Shown piece after piece: positions 16,421 through 24,709 of a stretch of DNA of 64,000 bases; position 1 is the first letter of the stretch, and the number at the start of each line of letters is the position of its first letter. The stretch comes from Alicyclobacillus sp. SP_1 (lineage in GTDB: Bacteria; Bacillota; Bacilli; Alicyclobacillales; Alicyclobacillaceae), in the NCBI RefSeq assembly GCF_024706985.1, contig NZ_JAMCCX010000061.1, forward strand, positions 107,182-171,181, given 5' to 3'. A program made the translations under genes and the position numbers. The notes below the pieces were generated by a model. That model was not told the origin of the DNA, made no database searches, and worked only from the letters and a program-made list of their open reading frames with translations.

Positions 16421-17707
16421 CTACGAGACGAGGTCGTTGCTGTCCCGAAAGGACTCATAAGCCCGGGTGGACAGGAGTCGATAGAGTGTGTCAACGGTTT
16501 TCCAGACATCGATAAAGCGGGTGTACATAGGGACTGGCGCAAAGCGGAGTGTGTTCGGTGGACGATAGTCTGGAATGACTTGGTTTGCCCGCAAAGCGCG
16601 GGACAGTGCGGCGGCTTCGGGGTGATAGAAGGCCACATGGCCCCCGCGGCGACTGGGTTGGCGGGGGGTACCCAACTGCCCTTCACCAGTCGTGCGAATG
16701 ATTTTCTCGTCGAGCAGTGTCATCAGGTAGTCCGTGAGTTGCAGTGATTTGGCACGCAGTTGCGACAACCCCGCCTCCAAGGTCAACGAGAGCCCTGCCT
16801 GTACAGCGGCCGCTGCGATGATGGATGGTGTGGAAATCTGCCACGCACTCGCAGAATGGGCTGGAACCATGGGGATGGACATCTCAAACTGACGCGCCTT
16901 GTCGCTGCCAAACCAACCTGAAAGCAAAGGGGCGGTTCCGTGATGCCGCTCGTGCACGAACAGCCCGCCGATGGTTCCTGGCCCTCCGTTGAGATATTTA
17001 TAATTGCACCAAACAGCCAAATCCACGCCGTCCTCGTGCAGATGATGAGGCACCACGCCGATGGAGTGAGCTAAATCAAAACACACGAGAATGCCCTTGG
17101 CGTGAGCGGCCTCCGTGAGGCGCGGGATGCTTGCGAGTTGACCGGACTGATACCAGACGGAAGGCAACAACAGTAGGCTGACGTCTTCGCTCAGTCGCTC
17201 CATCACGTCTTCCTCATAGATCCATCCGTCCGATCTCGGTGAAATCAGACTCAGACCATCGGGATTGGCAGAGTGTAAAGTGACGTGATTCGCCAATGCG
17301 TACAAGTCGGACGGGAAATTTGCTGTATCTGCCAAAAGGCGGGGACGACCTTCGCGCGGATAGAAGGTGGCTAAGAGGGCGTGCAAGTTGACCGTGGTTT
17401 GGCCAGTGACGACGCATTCTTCGGGCTTTGCCCCGATGAGCTCAGCCGTCATGGCCCCGAGTCGCTCGGGCATGTGTAGCCAGTCCGTGTCCGGGTGCCC
17501 CCACCCATCGACGGCATAGTGCTTCCACTGCTCAAGCGCTTCAATCGTTGCGGCCTCCGCATCTTTGGACAGGAGTCCGAGCGAATTTCCGTCCATGTAC
17601 TGTATGTTTTCGCGGCGATAGAAGCGGTCGACAAAGTTTGCAAGCGGATCCGCTGCGTCTAACTGGTGCGCTTCTTCCGCTGTATAAGAAAAAGTTGTCA
17701 CAGTCAT
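16421..17707 (-). CDS. kynU: kynureninase
   Basis: PLP enzyme that cleaves kynurenine to anthranilate and alanine. The 428-residue length is usual. Visible marks are YMDGNSLGLLSKDA at the N terminus, CFDLAHSIGVVPHHLHEDGVD for the cofactor Asp/His, and WCNYKYLNGGPG with the Schiff-base Lys. Together with the KynB-like gene at 9934 it gives two of the three steps from tryptophan to anthranilate; the dioxygenase is not in the window. Confidence 0.95.
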   Translation of the reverse strand: MTVTTFSYTAEEAHQLDAADPLANFVDRFYRRENIQYMDGNSLGLLSKDAEAATIEALEQWKHYAVDGWGHPDTDWLHMPERLGAMTAELIGAKPEECVVTGQTTVNLHALLATFYPREGRPRLLADTANFPSDLYALANHVTLHSANPDGLSLISPRSDGWIYEEDVMERLSEDVSLLLLPSVWYQSGQLASIPRLTEAAHAKGILVCFDLAHSIGVVPHHLHEDGVDLAVWCNYKYLNGGPGTIGGLFVHERHHGTAPLLSGWFGSDKARQFEMSIPMVPAHSASAWQISTPSIIAAAAVQAGLSLTLEAGLSQLRAKSLQLTDYLMTLLDEKIIRTTGEGQLGTPRQPSRRGGHVAFYHPEAAALSRALRANQVIPDYRPPNTLRFAPVPMYTRFIDVWKTVDTLYRLLSTRAYESFRDSNDLVS

Positions 17708-17786
17708 CTCTCCATTTGGCTCTCAACTATGCTACATTACGAGTAATGGTAATGTCACGATACAGCAGTGTGCAGGGGGCCAGTCC

Positions 17787-18005
17787 ATGTCCAAGGAAAT
17801 TTGTCCAAAATGCAATTTTTCGGAACTGTCGGCGTTGCCGTATGACGCGTCTTGGACATGCCCGAGCTGTGGGTATGTATCCCCACCCAATGAGCGGAAT
17901 AATCCCATCACGGACCCCAAGAATCGACAGAAGTACATTATGGAACACTATACGCAGTTTTGGTTCTATCAAGAAAGAGAGCGCGAGGACGATTGGGACG
18001 ACTAG
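17787..18005 (+). CDS. small zinc-ribbon protein, unknown function
   Basis: This 72-residue protein has two Cys-x2-Cys knuckles (ICPKCNF and WTCPSCGY) forming a zinc ribbon, followed by a helical acidic tail (QEREREDDWDD). I do not recognise a named family. It is divergent from kynureninase and convergent with a small membrane protein gene. Confidence 0.6.
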   Translation: MSKEICPKCNFSELSALPYDASWTCPSCGYVSPPNERNNPITDPKNRQKYIMEHYTQFWFYQEREREDDWDD

Positions 18006-18056
18006 TCGGCGATGTGCCACGCCATGAACGGTTGACGATAGCCCGTCCAAGCTCTG

Positions 18057-18092
18057 GACGGCATTGTGTGCACATTGCGAGACAATGCCGTC
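18057..18092. terminator. 11-bp inverted repeat between convergent genes
   Basis: GACGGCATTGT (18057-18067) pairs perfectly with ACAATGCCGTC (18082-18092) across a 14-base loop. It lies between the stop codons of two convergent small genes, where a bidirectional terminator is expected. There is no T-run on either side, so termination efficiency is doubtful. Confidence 0.5.
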
Positions 18093-18094
18093 GA

Positions 18095-18295
18095 TTACAA
18101 CGCCGTCGGTACCTCGTAGTATTTTTGGGTGGAAATAAACACTGCAGCGATGACTAGGCCCACGATGAAAAGCCCAATGCGTTTGCGGGTGGAGAGCTTG
18201 TGTCCACCTGGGCGAATTTCCACTGCGATGATGAACAGTACTGCAATGACGACTGAAAAGATGAGTTCGATTCCATCATGAAGAAGCGTGTGCAT
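18095..18295 (-). CDS. small two-helix membrane protein, unknown function
   Basis: This 66-residue protein has two membrane segments (ELIFSVVIAVLFIIAVEI and RIGLFIVGLVIAAVFIST) joined by a basic loop. The open frame extends upstream to 18517, but that part is antisense to acpS and lacks membrane-protein character. The ribosome site is weak. The family was not recognised. Confidence 0.55.
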   Translation of the reverse strand: MHTLLHDGIELIFSVVIAVLFIIAVEIRPGGHKLSTRKRIGLFIVGLVIAAVFISTQKYYEVPTAL

Positions 18296-18417
18296 GAAGG
18301 TGCTTCGTCCTTTCGTTGTGCAGGTTCTTTTTTTATGCCGATGTCGCTTCGAACAGGCCTCCATCCATTGTAAACGGTCGCAGATAGAAAAGCCATGAAA
18401 ACGGAGGTGGGCGAAGC

Positions 18418-18831
18418 ATGGTCGTTGGAGTTGGCGTAGACCTGGCCGGGGTGACGAGAATAGCAGGCGTTCTCGAGCGTCGTGGCGAGGCGATTTCGCG
18501 CCGTCTGTTGTCGCCAAACGAGTTTCAGTTGTTCGTCACTATGTCCTCGGCTCGGCAAGCGGAATTTTTGGCCGGTCGATTCGCGGCTAAGGAGGCAGTG
18601 GCGAAAGCGATTGGCTGCGGCTTAGCCCGGCTTCAACCAGCGTCGGTCGATATTCAGGTGGGTGCTGCGGGTCTCTCGGTTCGGTTTCTAGGCAGACCTC
18701 CAGCGCATTTGGAGCCACATGATACGGTTCATGTGACGATTTCGCACGCGGAAGGCATGGCTATTGCGTTTGCATTGGTCGAGCGTCCACGCCTGTCTGA
18801 GCCACCATCGAATAATGCATGGACGGGCTGA
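18418..18831 (+). CDS. acpS: holo-[acyl-carrier-protein] synthase AcpS
   Basis: Transfers 4'-phosphopantetheine from CoA to acyl carrier protein. It starts VVGVGVDLAGVTRI, with the metal-binding Asp, and has the second signature FLAGRFAAKEAVAKAIG, with the catalytic Glu. The 137-residue length is slightly above the usual 120 because of a polar tail. GGAGGTGG lies seven bases upstream of the ATG. It leads the acpS-nnr-ydcC cluster, the order seen in Bacilli. Confidence 0.94.
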   Translation: MVVGVGVDLAGVTRIAGVLERRGEAISRRLLSPNEFQLFVTMSSARQAEFLAGRFAAKEAVAKAIGCGLARLQPASVDIQVGAAGLSVRFLGRPPAHLEPHDTVHVTISHAEGMAIAFALVERPRLSEPPSNNAWTG

Positions 18832-18865
18832 ATATCTATGAACTAATCCTCGAGGAGGGTACCTG

Positions 18866-20368
18866 GTGTATCTGGTCACGAGCGAACAAATGAGAGAGTT
18901 CGACACGCACGCAATGAACACACTCGAAACACCCGAAATAGTTTTGTTGGATCACGCTGGAAAATCGGTCGCAGACCTCGTCCGCTCGCTCCAACCACAG
19001 TCTGTGGTCGTCTTGGCGGGGAAGGGAAACAATGGTGGAGACGGGTATGCGGCGGCAAAGTGGTTGGCGCACTATGGTTATGCGGTCCACGTTTTCGCTC
19101 TGGTGCCAGTCGAAGAGTTGCAAAAAGGCGCCAAGCACGCTGCCCTTGAAGCGCTGGCGAGGGGCGTCCGGTGCGACGTCTATCGTGAGGGGCAGCCGCT
19201 GCCAGATGCAGATGTCTACGTCGATGCGCTGCTCGGCACGGGGCTGTCTCGGCCTGCCACAGGACGTTTCGCCGACCTCTTGGGCGCGCTCCGTGAAGCC
19301 TCCGGCACGGTGGTATCGGTCGATGTCCCGACAGGTGTGCATCCGACCACAGGTGACGCAGATGAACTTGCCGTTCGCGCAGACTGGACGGTGGCCGTGG
19401 GGGCGGAAAAAATCGGCACCGCAGTGACGCCTGGCGCCTTGTTTGCAGGGCAAGTCGTGGTGGCCGATATTGGCATTCCGGTGCCTGCACACTCCTTGGC
19501 GCACGGCCCCGTTGCCCACTGGATTCGTCCGGGAGAATCTTGGCGCCAGGCGGTCGACCGCCGACGCGATGCACACAAAGGCCATTCTGGGAGTGTGCAG
19601 ATTGCGGTTGGCGAGATGGAGGGAGCTGCCTTGCTGGCGGCGGGCGGGGCTGCTCGTAGCGGAGCTGGGCGGGTCACACTCGTGTCGACTGTACCTATGC
19701 AGCGTCTCATTCCGCCAGACTTTCTGGCCGTCACGGTGCAGGCGTCCGACTTCTTGTCTGCTTGGCACGAATTCGCGGTGCCTGTGCTCGGACCGGGCCT
19801 CGGAGGCGGGTTTCCTGCCGAATCTCTGAACCAGGTTCTCACGCGCACGGGTCGCGGCGTGGTTGATGCGGACGGACTCCGAGCGATTCGGACGGATGTT
19901 GGTGCGTCTGTCCGCTTGTCTCCGGACGTGGTGCTCACGCCGCATCCGAAGGAATGCGGCCGATTGTTGGGAAAGACGGTCGCGGACATTCAGCGAGATC
20001 GACCAACGGCTGTGCGGCGACTTGCAGAGGCCACCGAGTGCACCGTCATTCTGAAAGGCTATCGGAGCCTCGTGGCGCACCCCGACGGGAGACTGTCGGT
20101 CTGCGAGACGGGAGATGCATCGCTTGCGGTGGCAGGCACTGGCGATGTCTTGGCGGGAGTTGTGGCTGGGTTGATGGCGCAGGGGTTGGATGGGTATGAG
20201 GCGGCGCAAATGGGAGTCTGGATGCATGGACGTGCTGGAGAATTGGCCGGACATGCGTATGGTCAAGCGGCGGTCATGGCCTCTGACGTCATTCAGCGAT
20301 TGCCTGCAGCGCTCCGCGAAGCCACGACGGATGTTTCCGGGAGTTCGTCAGACCCATTCGGGAAATAG
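18866..20368 (+). CDS. nnr: bifunctional NAD(P)H-hydrate epimerase/ADP-dependent dehydratase
   Basis: Repairs hydrated NADH/NADPH. The N-terminal half (about 1-215) is the YjeF_N epimerase with LAGKGNNGGDGYAAAKWL. The C-terminal half (about 230-490) is the ribokinase-like dehydratase with VLGPGLGGGF, VLTPHPKECGRLLG and VAGTGDVLAGVVAGL. At 500 residues it is typical for the fused enzyme. GTG start after a GAGGAGGG site. It lies 34 bases after acpS. Confidence 0.94.
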   Translation: MYLVTSEQMREFDTHAMNTLETPEIVLLDHAGKSVADLVRSLQPQSVVVLAGKGNNGGDGYAAAKWLAHYGYAVHVFALVPVEELQKGAKHAALEALARGVRCDVYREGQPLPDADVYVDALLGTGLSRPATGRFADLLGALREASGTVVSVDVPTGVHPTTGDADELAVRADWTVAVGAEKIGTAVTPGALFAGQVVVADIGIPVPAHSLAHGPVAHWIRPGESWRQAVDRRRDAHKGHSGSVQIAVGEMEGAALLAAGGAARSGAGRVTLVSTVPMQRLIPPDFLAVTVQASDFLSAWHEFAVPVLGPGLGGGFPAESLNQVLTRTGRGVVDADGLRAIRTDVGASVRLSPDVVLTPHPKECGRLLGKTVADIQRDRPTAVRRLAEATECTVILKGYRSLVAHPDGRLSVCETGDASLAVAGTGDVLAGVVAGLMAQGLDGYEAAQMGVWMHGRAGELAGHAYGQAAVMASDVIQRLPAALREATTDVSGSSSDPFGK

Positions 20369-20414
20369 AGTGTGTTGAAAAGCGTGTGCTTGTCAGGGAA
20401 AGGCGAGGTGGCAC

Positions 20415-21440
20415 ATGCGAAAGTGGATAGTGGCGGTCAGCGCAATACTCGTCATGGGAGGTTTGGTGGTAGGCTGTGGGACGCCCATGGGCGAGAAGAG
20501 CGTGGCCAACAAGCTGGAGACTCATGTGAAAACGCTCGACCAGTCAAACTACAAGAGTACCGCGACCATGACGGTGCAGATGGATAACGGATCGCAAACC
20601 TATACGGTGGAAACGTGGTATGAGTCACCGGATGTGTATCGCATCGCCTTGGGCGACGCAAATAAACAGGTGCATCAAATCATTGTGCACAATGACCAAG
20701 GCATGTTCATCGTCTCCCCGTCCTTGGGAAAAGTTTTTCGGTTCAATGGGTCATGGGCTCAGAACCAAGGACACATTTATCTGTACAACCAGTTGCTGCA
20801 GCAGATTATTGATGGGAAAGACGTGCAATTTAGCCGCTCTTCTGGGCAGTATAACTTTGAACTTCCGGTAACGCCGGCGAGCGATGTCGTCGCCCGTGAG
20901 CGCATCCAACTGGAGGCGAAGACACTCAAGCCGCAGATGGTCACTTTGTTAGATAAGCAGTTAAAACCAGTTGTCACCTTGAAGTACACGTCGTTTCAGA
21001 CAGGTGTCAAATTTTCTACAAGTGACTTTAATCCGCAGTCGATTGTCGCGAATAATGGCACTGTGAAGACTACGATGGCTGAAGGTAATCCAGATTCGCT
21101 CGCATCCACCAGCCCCTTTGGCTATATTGAACCGACGGCAGAGTTTGGGGACAAATTGGCGGACATGTGGCAGACGAGCGAAACGGACACCATTTTGAGA
21201 TTCACCGGGAATCATCCGTTTACGCTCGAAGAATGGCGTCCGACGTCTGGGGTCTCTGGCATTCCGGACGGAGAACTGTTGAATCTTTATGGAGTTCCTG
21301 CGGTGTATGTGGATGGTGGAACGGCCCATCAACTACTTTGGACCAAAGATGGGGTTGAGTTTTCGCTGACCTCCAGTACTTTGTCCATGGATGAGATGGA
21401 GGATGTGGCCATGTCGACATTCTATCAAGTGGGCAAATAG
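20415..21440 (+). CDS. ydcC: YdcC-like sporulation lipoprotein (LolA fold)
   Basis: This 341-residue protein has a lipoprotein signal ending at Cys21 (LVVGC), then a LolA/outer-membrane-lipoprotein-carrier-like beta domain (NYKSTATMTVQM, YTVETWYESPDVYRIAL, FIVSPSLGKVFRFNGSW) and a C-terminal DUF4367-like part (GVPAVYVDGGTAHQLLWTKDGVEFSL). It matches Bacillus YdcC, a forespore-expressed membrane-anchored protein of unclear function. In Bacillus the next gene is alr; here alr is 12 kb further on. Confidence 0.85.
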   Translation: MRKWIVAVSAILVMGGLVVGCGTPMGEKSVANKLETHVKTLDQSNYKSTATMTVQMDNGSQTYTVETWYESPDVYRIALGDANKQVHQIIVHNDQGMFIVSPSLGKVFRFNGSWAQNQGHIYLYNQLLQQIIDGKDVQFSRSSGQYNFELPVTPASDVVARERIQLEAKTLKPQMVTLLDKQLKPVVTLKYTSFQTGVKFSTSDFNPQSIVANNGTVKTTMAEGNPDSLASTSPFGYIEPTAEFGDKLADMWQTSETDTILRFTGNHPFTLEEWRPTSGVSGIPDGELLNLYGVPAVYVDGGTAHQLLWTKDGVEFSLTSSTLSMDEMEDVAMSTFYQVGK

Positions 21441-21508
21441 TGGGTGCAGAGTTCCTATGCTAGCACCTAGTCAGCCGCCTTTTATCATTCGACTCAGCGT
21501 AGCGCTGC

Positions 21509-21540
21509 AAAAGCCGCTCCCAAAGGAGCGGCTTTTGTTC
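21509..21540 (+). terminator. rho-independent terminator
   Basis: A perfect 12-bp stem (AAAAGCCGCTCC/GGAGCGGCTTTT) around CAAA closes the acpS-nnr-ydcC unit. The rest of the gap 21441-21757 holds no gene that I can support. Confidence 0.92.
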
Positions 21541-21757
21541 TGCTCACTTTTGTTCTGCCAAATGGAACCTTTCAGAAATCTTCGTATGCTTGGATAACGG
21601 TCACAGAACGTTCTTTTATCCTTCACCGTTTGCTCATGCCTGAGCGTCCGAAAGGCCTCCCTTGAAGCGAAGTGCGCCGTACAATATTCGTATAAAGAAT
21701 CATTCATAGTCAGCGTCGGAGCATAACGCTCTTCGCATCCTAAAGGAGGTCATTACG

Positions 21758-21967
21758 ATGTATATTTACATCGCTTGGTATATCGGTTTGGCAGTTGCCG
21801 TCATTATGATAACGTTCAATTTCGACCGCCTCATTCGGCAAGTTTCGTCGTATGAGAAGCATGAGGATGAGCGGGCGGAGAGCTTTTTGGAGGCACACAC
21901 AGCTCACACAGCTTCCTCTAGCAAGCGCGCAAGTGGCTCAGGGCCGATGCATTCGTACGGGCACTAA
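21758..21967 (+). CDS. small single-span membrane protein, unknown function
   Basis: This 69-residue protein has one N-terminal membrane helix (IAWYIGLAVAVIMITF) and a polar, charged tail rich in Glu, Ser and His. AAAGGAGG lies before the ATG. It is the first gene of the block that separates ydcC from alr. A terminator-like hairpin follows. Confidence 0.6.
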   Translation: MYIYIAWYIGLAVAVIMITFNFDRLIRQVSSYEKHEDERAESFLEAHTAHTASSSKRASGSGPMHSYGH

Positions 21968-21982
21968 TGGCTTGCAAACAAC

Positions 21983-22025
21983 TCACCTCCGTGCTGATTC
22001 ATCAAAGGCATGGGGGTGCTTTTTA
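21983..22025 (+). terminator. probable rho-independent terminator
   Basis: CACCTCCGTGC pairs with GCATGGGGGTG (two G-U pairs) and is followed by TTTTTA. Confidence 0.7.
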
Positions 22026-22133
22026 TTGAGCTTTAATATGTCCGAATCTTCAATTTAAATGTATCTGCCGCTGCCGTTGGGAGCCAATTTTTTAAGATTC
22101 GGTTTGTCTCTTCCAACCTATCCGCGCAGTGTC

Positions 22134-22174
22134 TGTCGTCATGCCTATTTTTCAAGATAGGGTGTCGTCATGCC
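22134..22174. repeat. 12-bp direct repeat flanking a small hairpin
   Basis: TGTCGTCATGCC occurs at 22134-22145 and 22163-22174, with the hairpin CCTAT/ATAGG between and partly within. It lies 104 bases upstream of the first glycosyltransferase. The remainder of 21968-22277 has no recognisable gene. Confidence 0.5.
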
Positions 22175-22277
22175 GCACTTGTCGGGTGCGCTCTTGAGAG
22201 CGCCTGCGTAAAATTTGACAGTGCCGCTTCGCGAACCTTCGATGACAAGAGACGAATGACAGGGGGAAGAAAACAAG

Positions 22278-23141
22278 TTGGGTGAAACATGCGTTGACAT
22301 CGTGGTCGTCAGTTTCAACACCTGTCGGCTCCTGCTGGATTGCCTCAAACGCATTCACCGTTATACGCCGATAGCTCACCGCATTGTTGTGGTCGATAAC
22401 GGGAGTCAGGACGCGTCTGTGAGCGCCGTGCGCAGTCTGTGCTGGCCCCACCTCGATGTTCTCGTCAATGCGCACAATTGTGGCTATGCGGCGGCTTGCA
22501 ATCAGGGGATTCGCGCTTCCTCTTCGCCGTTCATCCTGCTCCTCAACAGCGATGTGCGAGTGACGCGACATTGGCTGGAGCCACTCATCGCCTGTATGGA
22601 GAGCGACAAGCGCATCGCCGTGGTTGGACCAAAGTTGATTGACGGGCATGGACGCATCAACGGGGCAGGTATTGTCGGAACGCTGGAATCGCACGAACCA
22701 AGAGGTTGGCTGGAACCGAATATGCCTGGCAAATACGACAAACCGGAGGACTGTCTGTCGGTTTGTGGCGCGGCGTATCTCATCCGTCGGGCGCTGCTCG
22801 ATGATATCGGTTACTTTGACGAAAATTATTTTTTCTACTTTGAGGAAACAGACTACTCCGTTCGCGCCTGGCAGAAAGGATATCGAGTGGTCTACTGCCC
22901 AGACAGTATTCTCATCCACATCGGCGGTGGAAGTTCTCAAAATCACTCGCAACTGCGGGCGTGGTTTGAAGAGAGTCAGAGATATTTTCGCTCTAAGTGG
23001 TTGGAGGGCAGGGACGGAACGAATGGAAACCACCGCTTGTCCGCCGAATTCCCTAATTTCAGCAGAGGAGAGGAAGGGCATGGCACTCGTTCGAAAGGCC
23101 CACGGGAACAAGCTCACAGCCATGATGCAAGTGAGAAATGA
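22278..23141 (+). CDS. family 2 glycosyltransferase (rhamnosyltransferase-like)
   Basis: This 287-residue cytoplasmic GT-A enzyme has VDIVVVSFNTCRLLLDCL at the N terminus, the nucleotide-binding VVDNGSQD, the DxD-like LLNSDVRV, and FYFEETDYSVRAWQKGY with the catalytic acid region. It resembles rhamnosyl- and other glycan-extending transferases that act on cell-wall or surface glycans. It starts at TTG with a distant GGGGGAAG. Its last 62 bases overlap the next glycosyltransferase, indicating coupled translation. Confidence 0.88.
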   Translation: MGETCVDIVVVSFNTCRLLLDCLKRIHRYTPIAHRIVVVDNGSQDASVSAVRSLCWPHLDVLVNAHNCGYAAACNQGIRASSSPFILLLNSDVRVTRHWLEPLIACMESDKRIAVVGPKLIDGHGRINGAGIVGTLESHEPRGWLEPNMPGKYDKPEDCLSVCGAAYLIRRALLDDIGYFDENYFFYFEETDYSVRAWQKGYRVVYCPDSILIHIGGGSSQNHSQLRAWFEESQRYFRSKWLEGRDGTNGNHRLSAEFPNFSRGEEGHGTRSKGPREQAHSHDASEK

Positions 23142-23802
23142 AGCAAACCGCTATTTGCAGAGTGTGCTAAACGACTTGTCCGAATACGTGGATGAATTGG
23201 TCGTGCTCGATGACGCTTCGACCGACGACACCTACGACCTTGTCTCAACCTATCCAAAAGTCGTGTCGTTGCAACGTGCGGAAGACTCGTTATACGGCGT
23301 ACACGAAGGAGCGCTCAAGCAGCGCCTTTTTGCGGCGACCGTGGCAACAGAACCAGATTGGATTTTGGCGTTGGATGCAGATGAAATGTTTGAAAGACGA
23401 TTTAAACAGGAAGTCCGTTCGCTTATCAATCAGACTCAGTGGGATTGGTACGCGTTTCGATTCTACCATTTCTGGCACTCACAGACGCACTATCGAATCG
23501 ACAAGCTGTGGGCTCCTACGCAATATGGTCCTCGTCTCTTTCGATACATGAGGGGAGCCGTGTACCGCTGGAACGACCAGGCATTGCATGGAGGGAGCTT
23601 GCCCAACAATCTCGTTTCAGATTTTCCGGGCCGAACTTCTGACCTTCGCATCAAACACTATGGCTACGCGGGGAGTTCTGAAGAAACGTTGGCAAAGTAC
23701 CAATTCTACATTACTCGGGACCCTGATTCGGAATTTTGTCCGCGTCATCACTACGATTCGATGTTGGACCAAAATCCGCAATTGGAGTGTTGGCAAGAGT
23801 GA
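23080..23802 (+). CDS. family 2 glycosyltransferase (WaaE/KdtX-like)
   Basis: This 240-residue protein starts with KLTAMMQVRNEANRYLQSVL, followed by VVLDDASTDDT and the DxD motif ALDADEMFE. The layout resembles the compact WaaE/KdtX-like family 2 enzymes that glucosylate surface glycans. The ATG at 23080 has AGGAGAGGAAGGG before it and lies inside the end of the preceding gene, so the pair is a tight operon. The acceptor is unknown. Confidence 0.85.
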   Translation: MALVRKAHGNKLTAMMQVRNEANRYLQSVLNDLSEYVDELVVLDDASTDDTYDLVSTYPKVVSLQRAEDSLYGVHEGALKQRLFAATVATEPDWILALDADEMFERRFKQEVRSLINQTQWDWYAFRFYHFWHSQTHYRIDKLWAPTQYGPRLFRYMRGAVYRWNDQALHGGSLPNNLVSDFPGRTSDLRIKHYGYAGSSEETLAKYQFYITRDPDSEFCPRHHYDSMLDQNPQLECWQE

Positions 23803-23984
23803 CATGGCACGCATCAGAATCGTGTTTCCGGTCCCTCCGTCGACGACAATCAGGAAAAATACAGACAATTGGGTGATTGCACTATTTATTGATGAAGATA
23901 GATGAATACCCGATTTTTTAGAACGCCGCTCTCATAAGTTGGAATGGATTTTCATTCTTAGGGAGAGAGGGGTTCGTCTCGAAG

Positions 23985-24491
23985 ATGACCATCGTAACTC
24001 TGGAAGAAAGATCAATACGGGGAGTGAAACACCGCTCGTGTCGACCGCTACGGCGCCATTCGAAAGGACACCACTGCGTTGTGGTGCGGGGAAGACTCCT
24101 TGACAAAATTCATCGACTTCGAAAGCAAGTGCATGCGCTGAGCCATGAGCTGCACAGTCAATCGCAGAGACTTCACACGTTGGAGATGCGAACGCATGAG
24201 CTTGGGGAGGAAGTTCGAAAGGACTTCCGAGTTCTCGGAGTACAAATCAGTCTGTTGCTCCTACGGGTGAACAAATTGCAAGTCGAGATTTCCTCTGGAA
24301 TGCCAAACAACAAAGGACTGCAAGCCTACTTCGGAGCACGCGCAGGAACGAGCGTGACCGTGACCACAGCGGCTGGGAGTTTGACGGGGACCGTGACTGC
24401 GGTCGGGACGAATGCCGTCGAGTTGACCGAGTCGAGTGGCGATATACTGGTCATTCCGTACAGCAAAATTCAGTCCGTGCAGACCAACTGA
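23985..24491 (+). CDS. coiled-coil protein with C-terminal Sm-like barrel
   Basis: The 168-residue frame has a basic N terminus, a predicted coiled coil (about 40-95, with IHRLRKQVHALSHEL and LHTLEMRTHELGEEV) and a C-terminal beta barrel of about 55 residues (AGTSVTVTTAAGSLTGTV...IPYSKIQSVQ). The barrel resembles the small DUF2642/LSM-like domains common in spore-formers. ATG 23985 is used, but later starts, including ATG 24299 just before the barrel, are possible. It is followed 20 bases later by a second barrel gene. Confidence 0.55.
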   Translation: MTIVTLEERSIRGVKHRSCRPLRRHSKGHHCVVVRGRLLDKIHRLRKQVHALSHELHSQSQRLHTLEMRTHELGEEVRKDFRVLGVQISLLLLRVNKLQVEISSGMPNNKGLQAYFGARAGTSVTVTTAAGSLTGTVTAVGTNAVELTESSGDILVIPYSKIQSVQTN

Positions 24492-24511
24492 ACGAGAAAG
24501 GGGAAAATACC

Positions 24512-24709
24512 TTGGATTTCACCACATTTTTAAAAAGTTTTCTCGGCGACACAGTGGAAGTCGTCGTTGGCTCTACAACGTATGAAGGGACACTCGTCCA
24601 CGTGACGGATTTAGCGCTTCGAGTAGAAGAACCGCCTGTGACGTACGGACCAAACGTCTTCGTCGACATTCAGGACTCCAGCATAGACTACGTGCGCATC
24701 CCGGCGTAA
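24512..24709 (+). CDS. small Sm-like beta-barrel protein
   Basis: This 65-residue protein is almost entirely one barrel like the C-terminal domain of the preceding gene: FLGDTVEVVVGSTTYEGTLVHVTDLALRV...FVDIQDSSIDYVRI. It has a TTG start with GAAAGGGG about nine bases upstream. The two barrels in tandem suggest hetero-oligomer partners. No function is known to me. Confidence 0.6.
   Translation: MDFTTFLKSFLGDTVEVVVGSTTYEGTLVHVTDLALRVEEPPVTYGPNVFVDIQDSSIDYVRIPA

Noticed and set aside
18836..20266. Long open frame (476 codons) antisense to nnr
   Set aside because: Its product is Arg/His-rich with no domain character, whereas the opposite strand encodes a complete, motif-bearing enzyme.
22152..23123. 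323-codon frame antisense to the first glycosyltransferase
   Set aside because: No domain signature and no ribosome site; the sense strand carries clear GT-A motifs.
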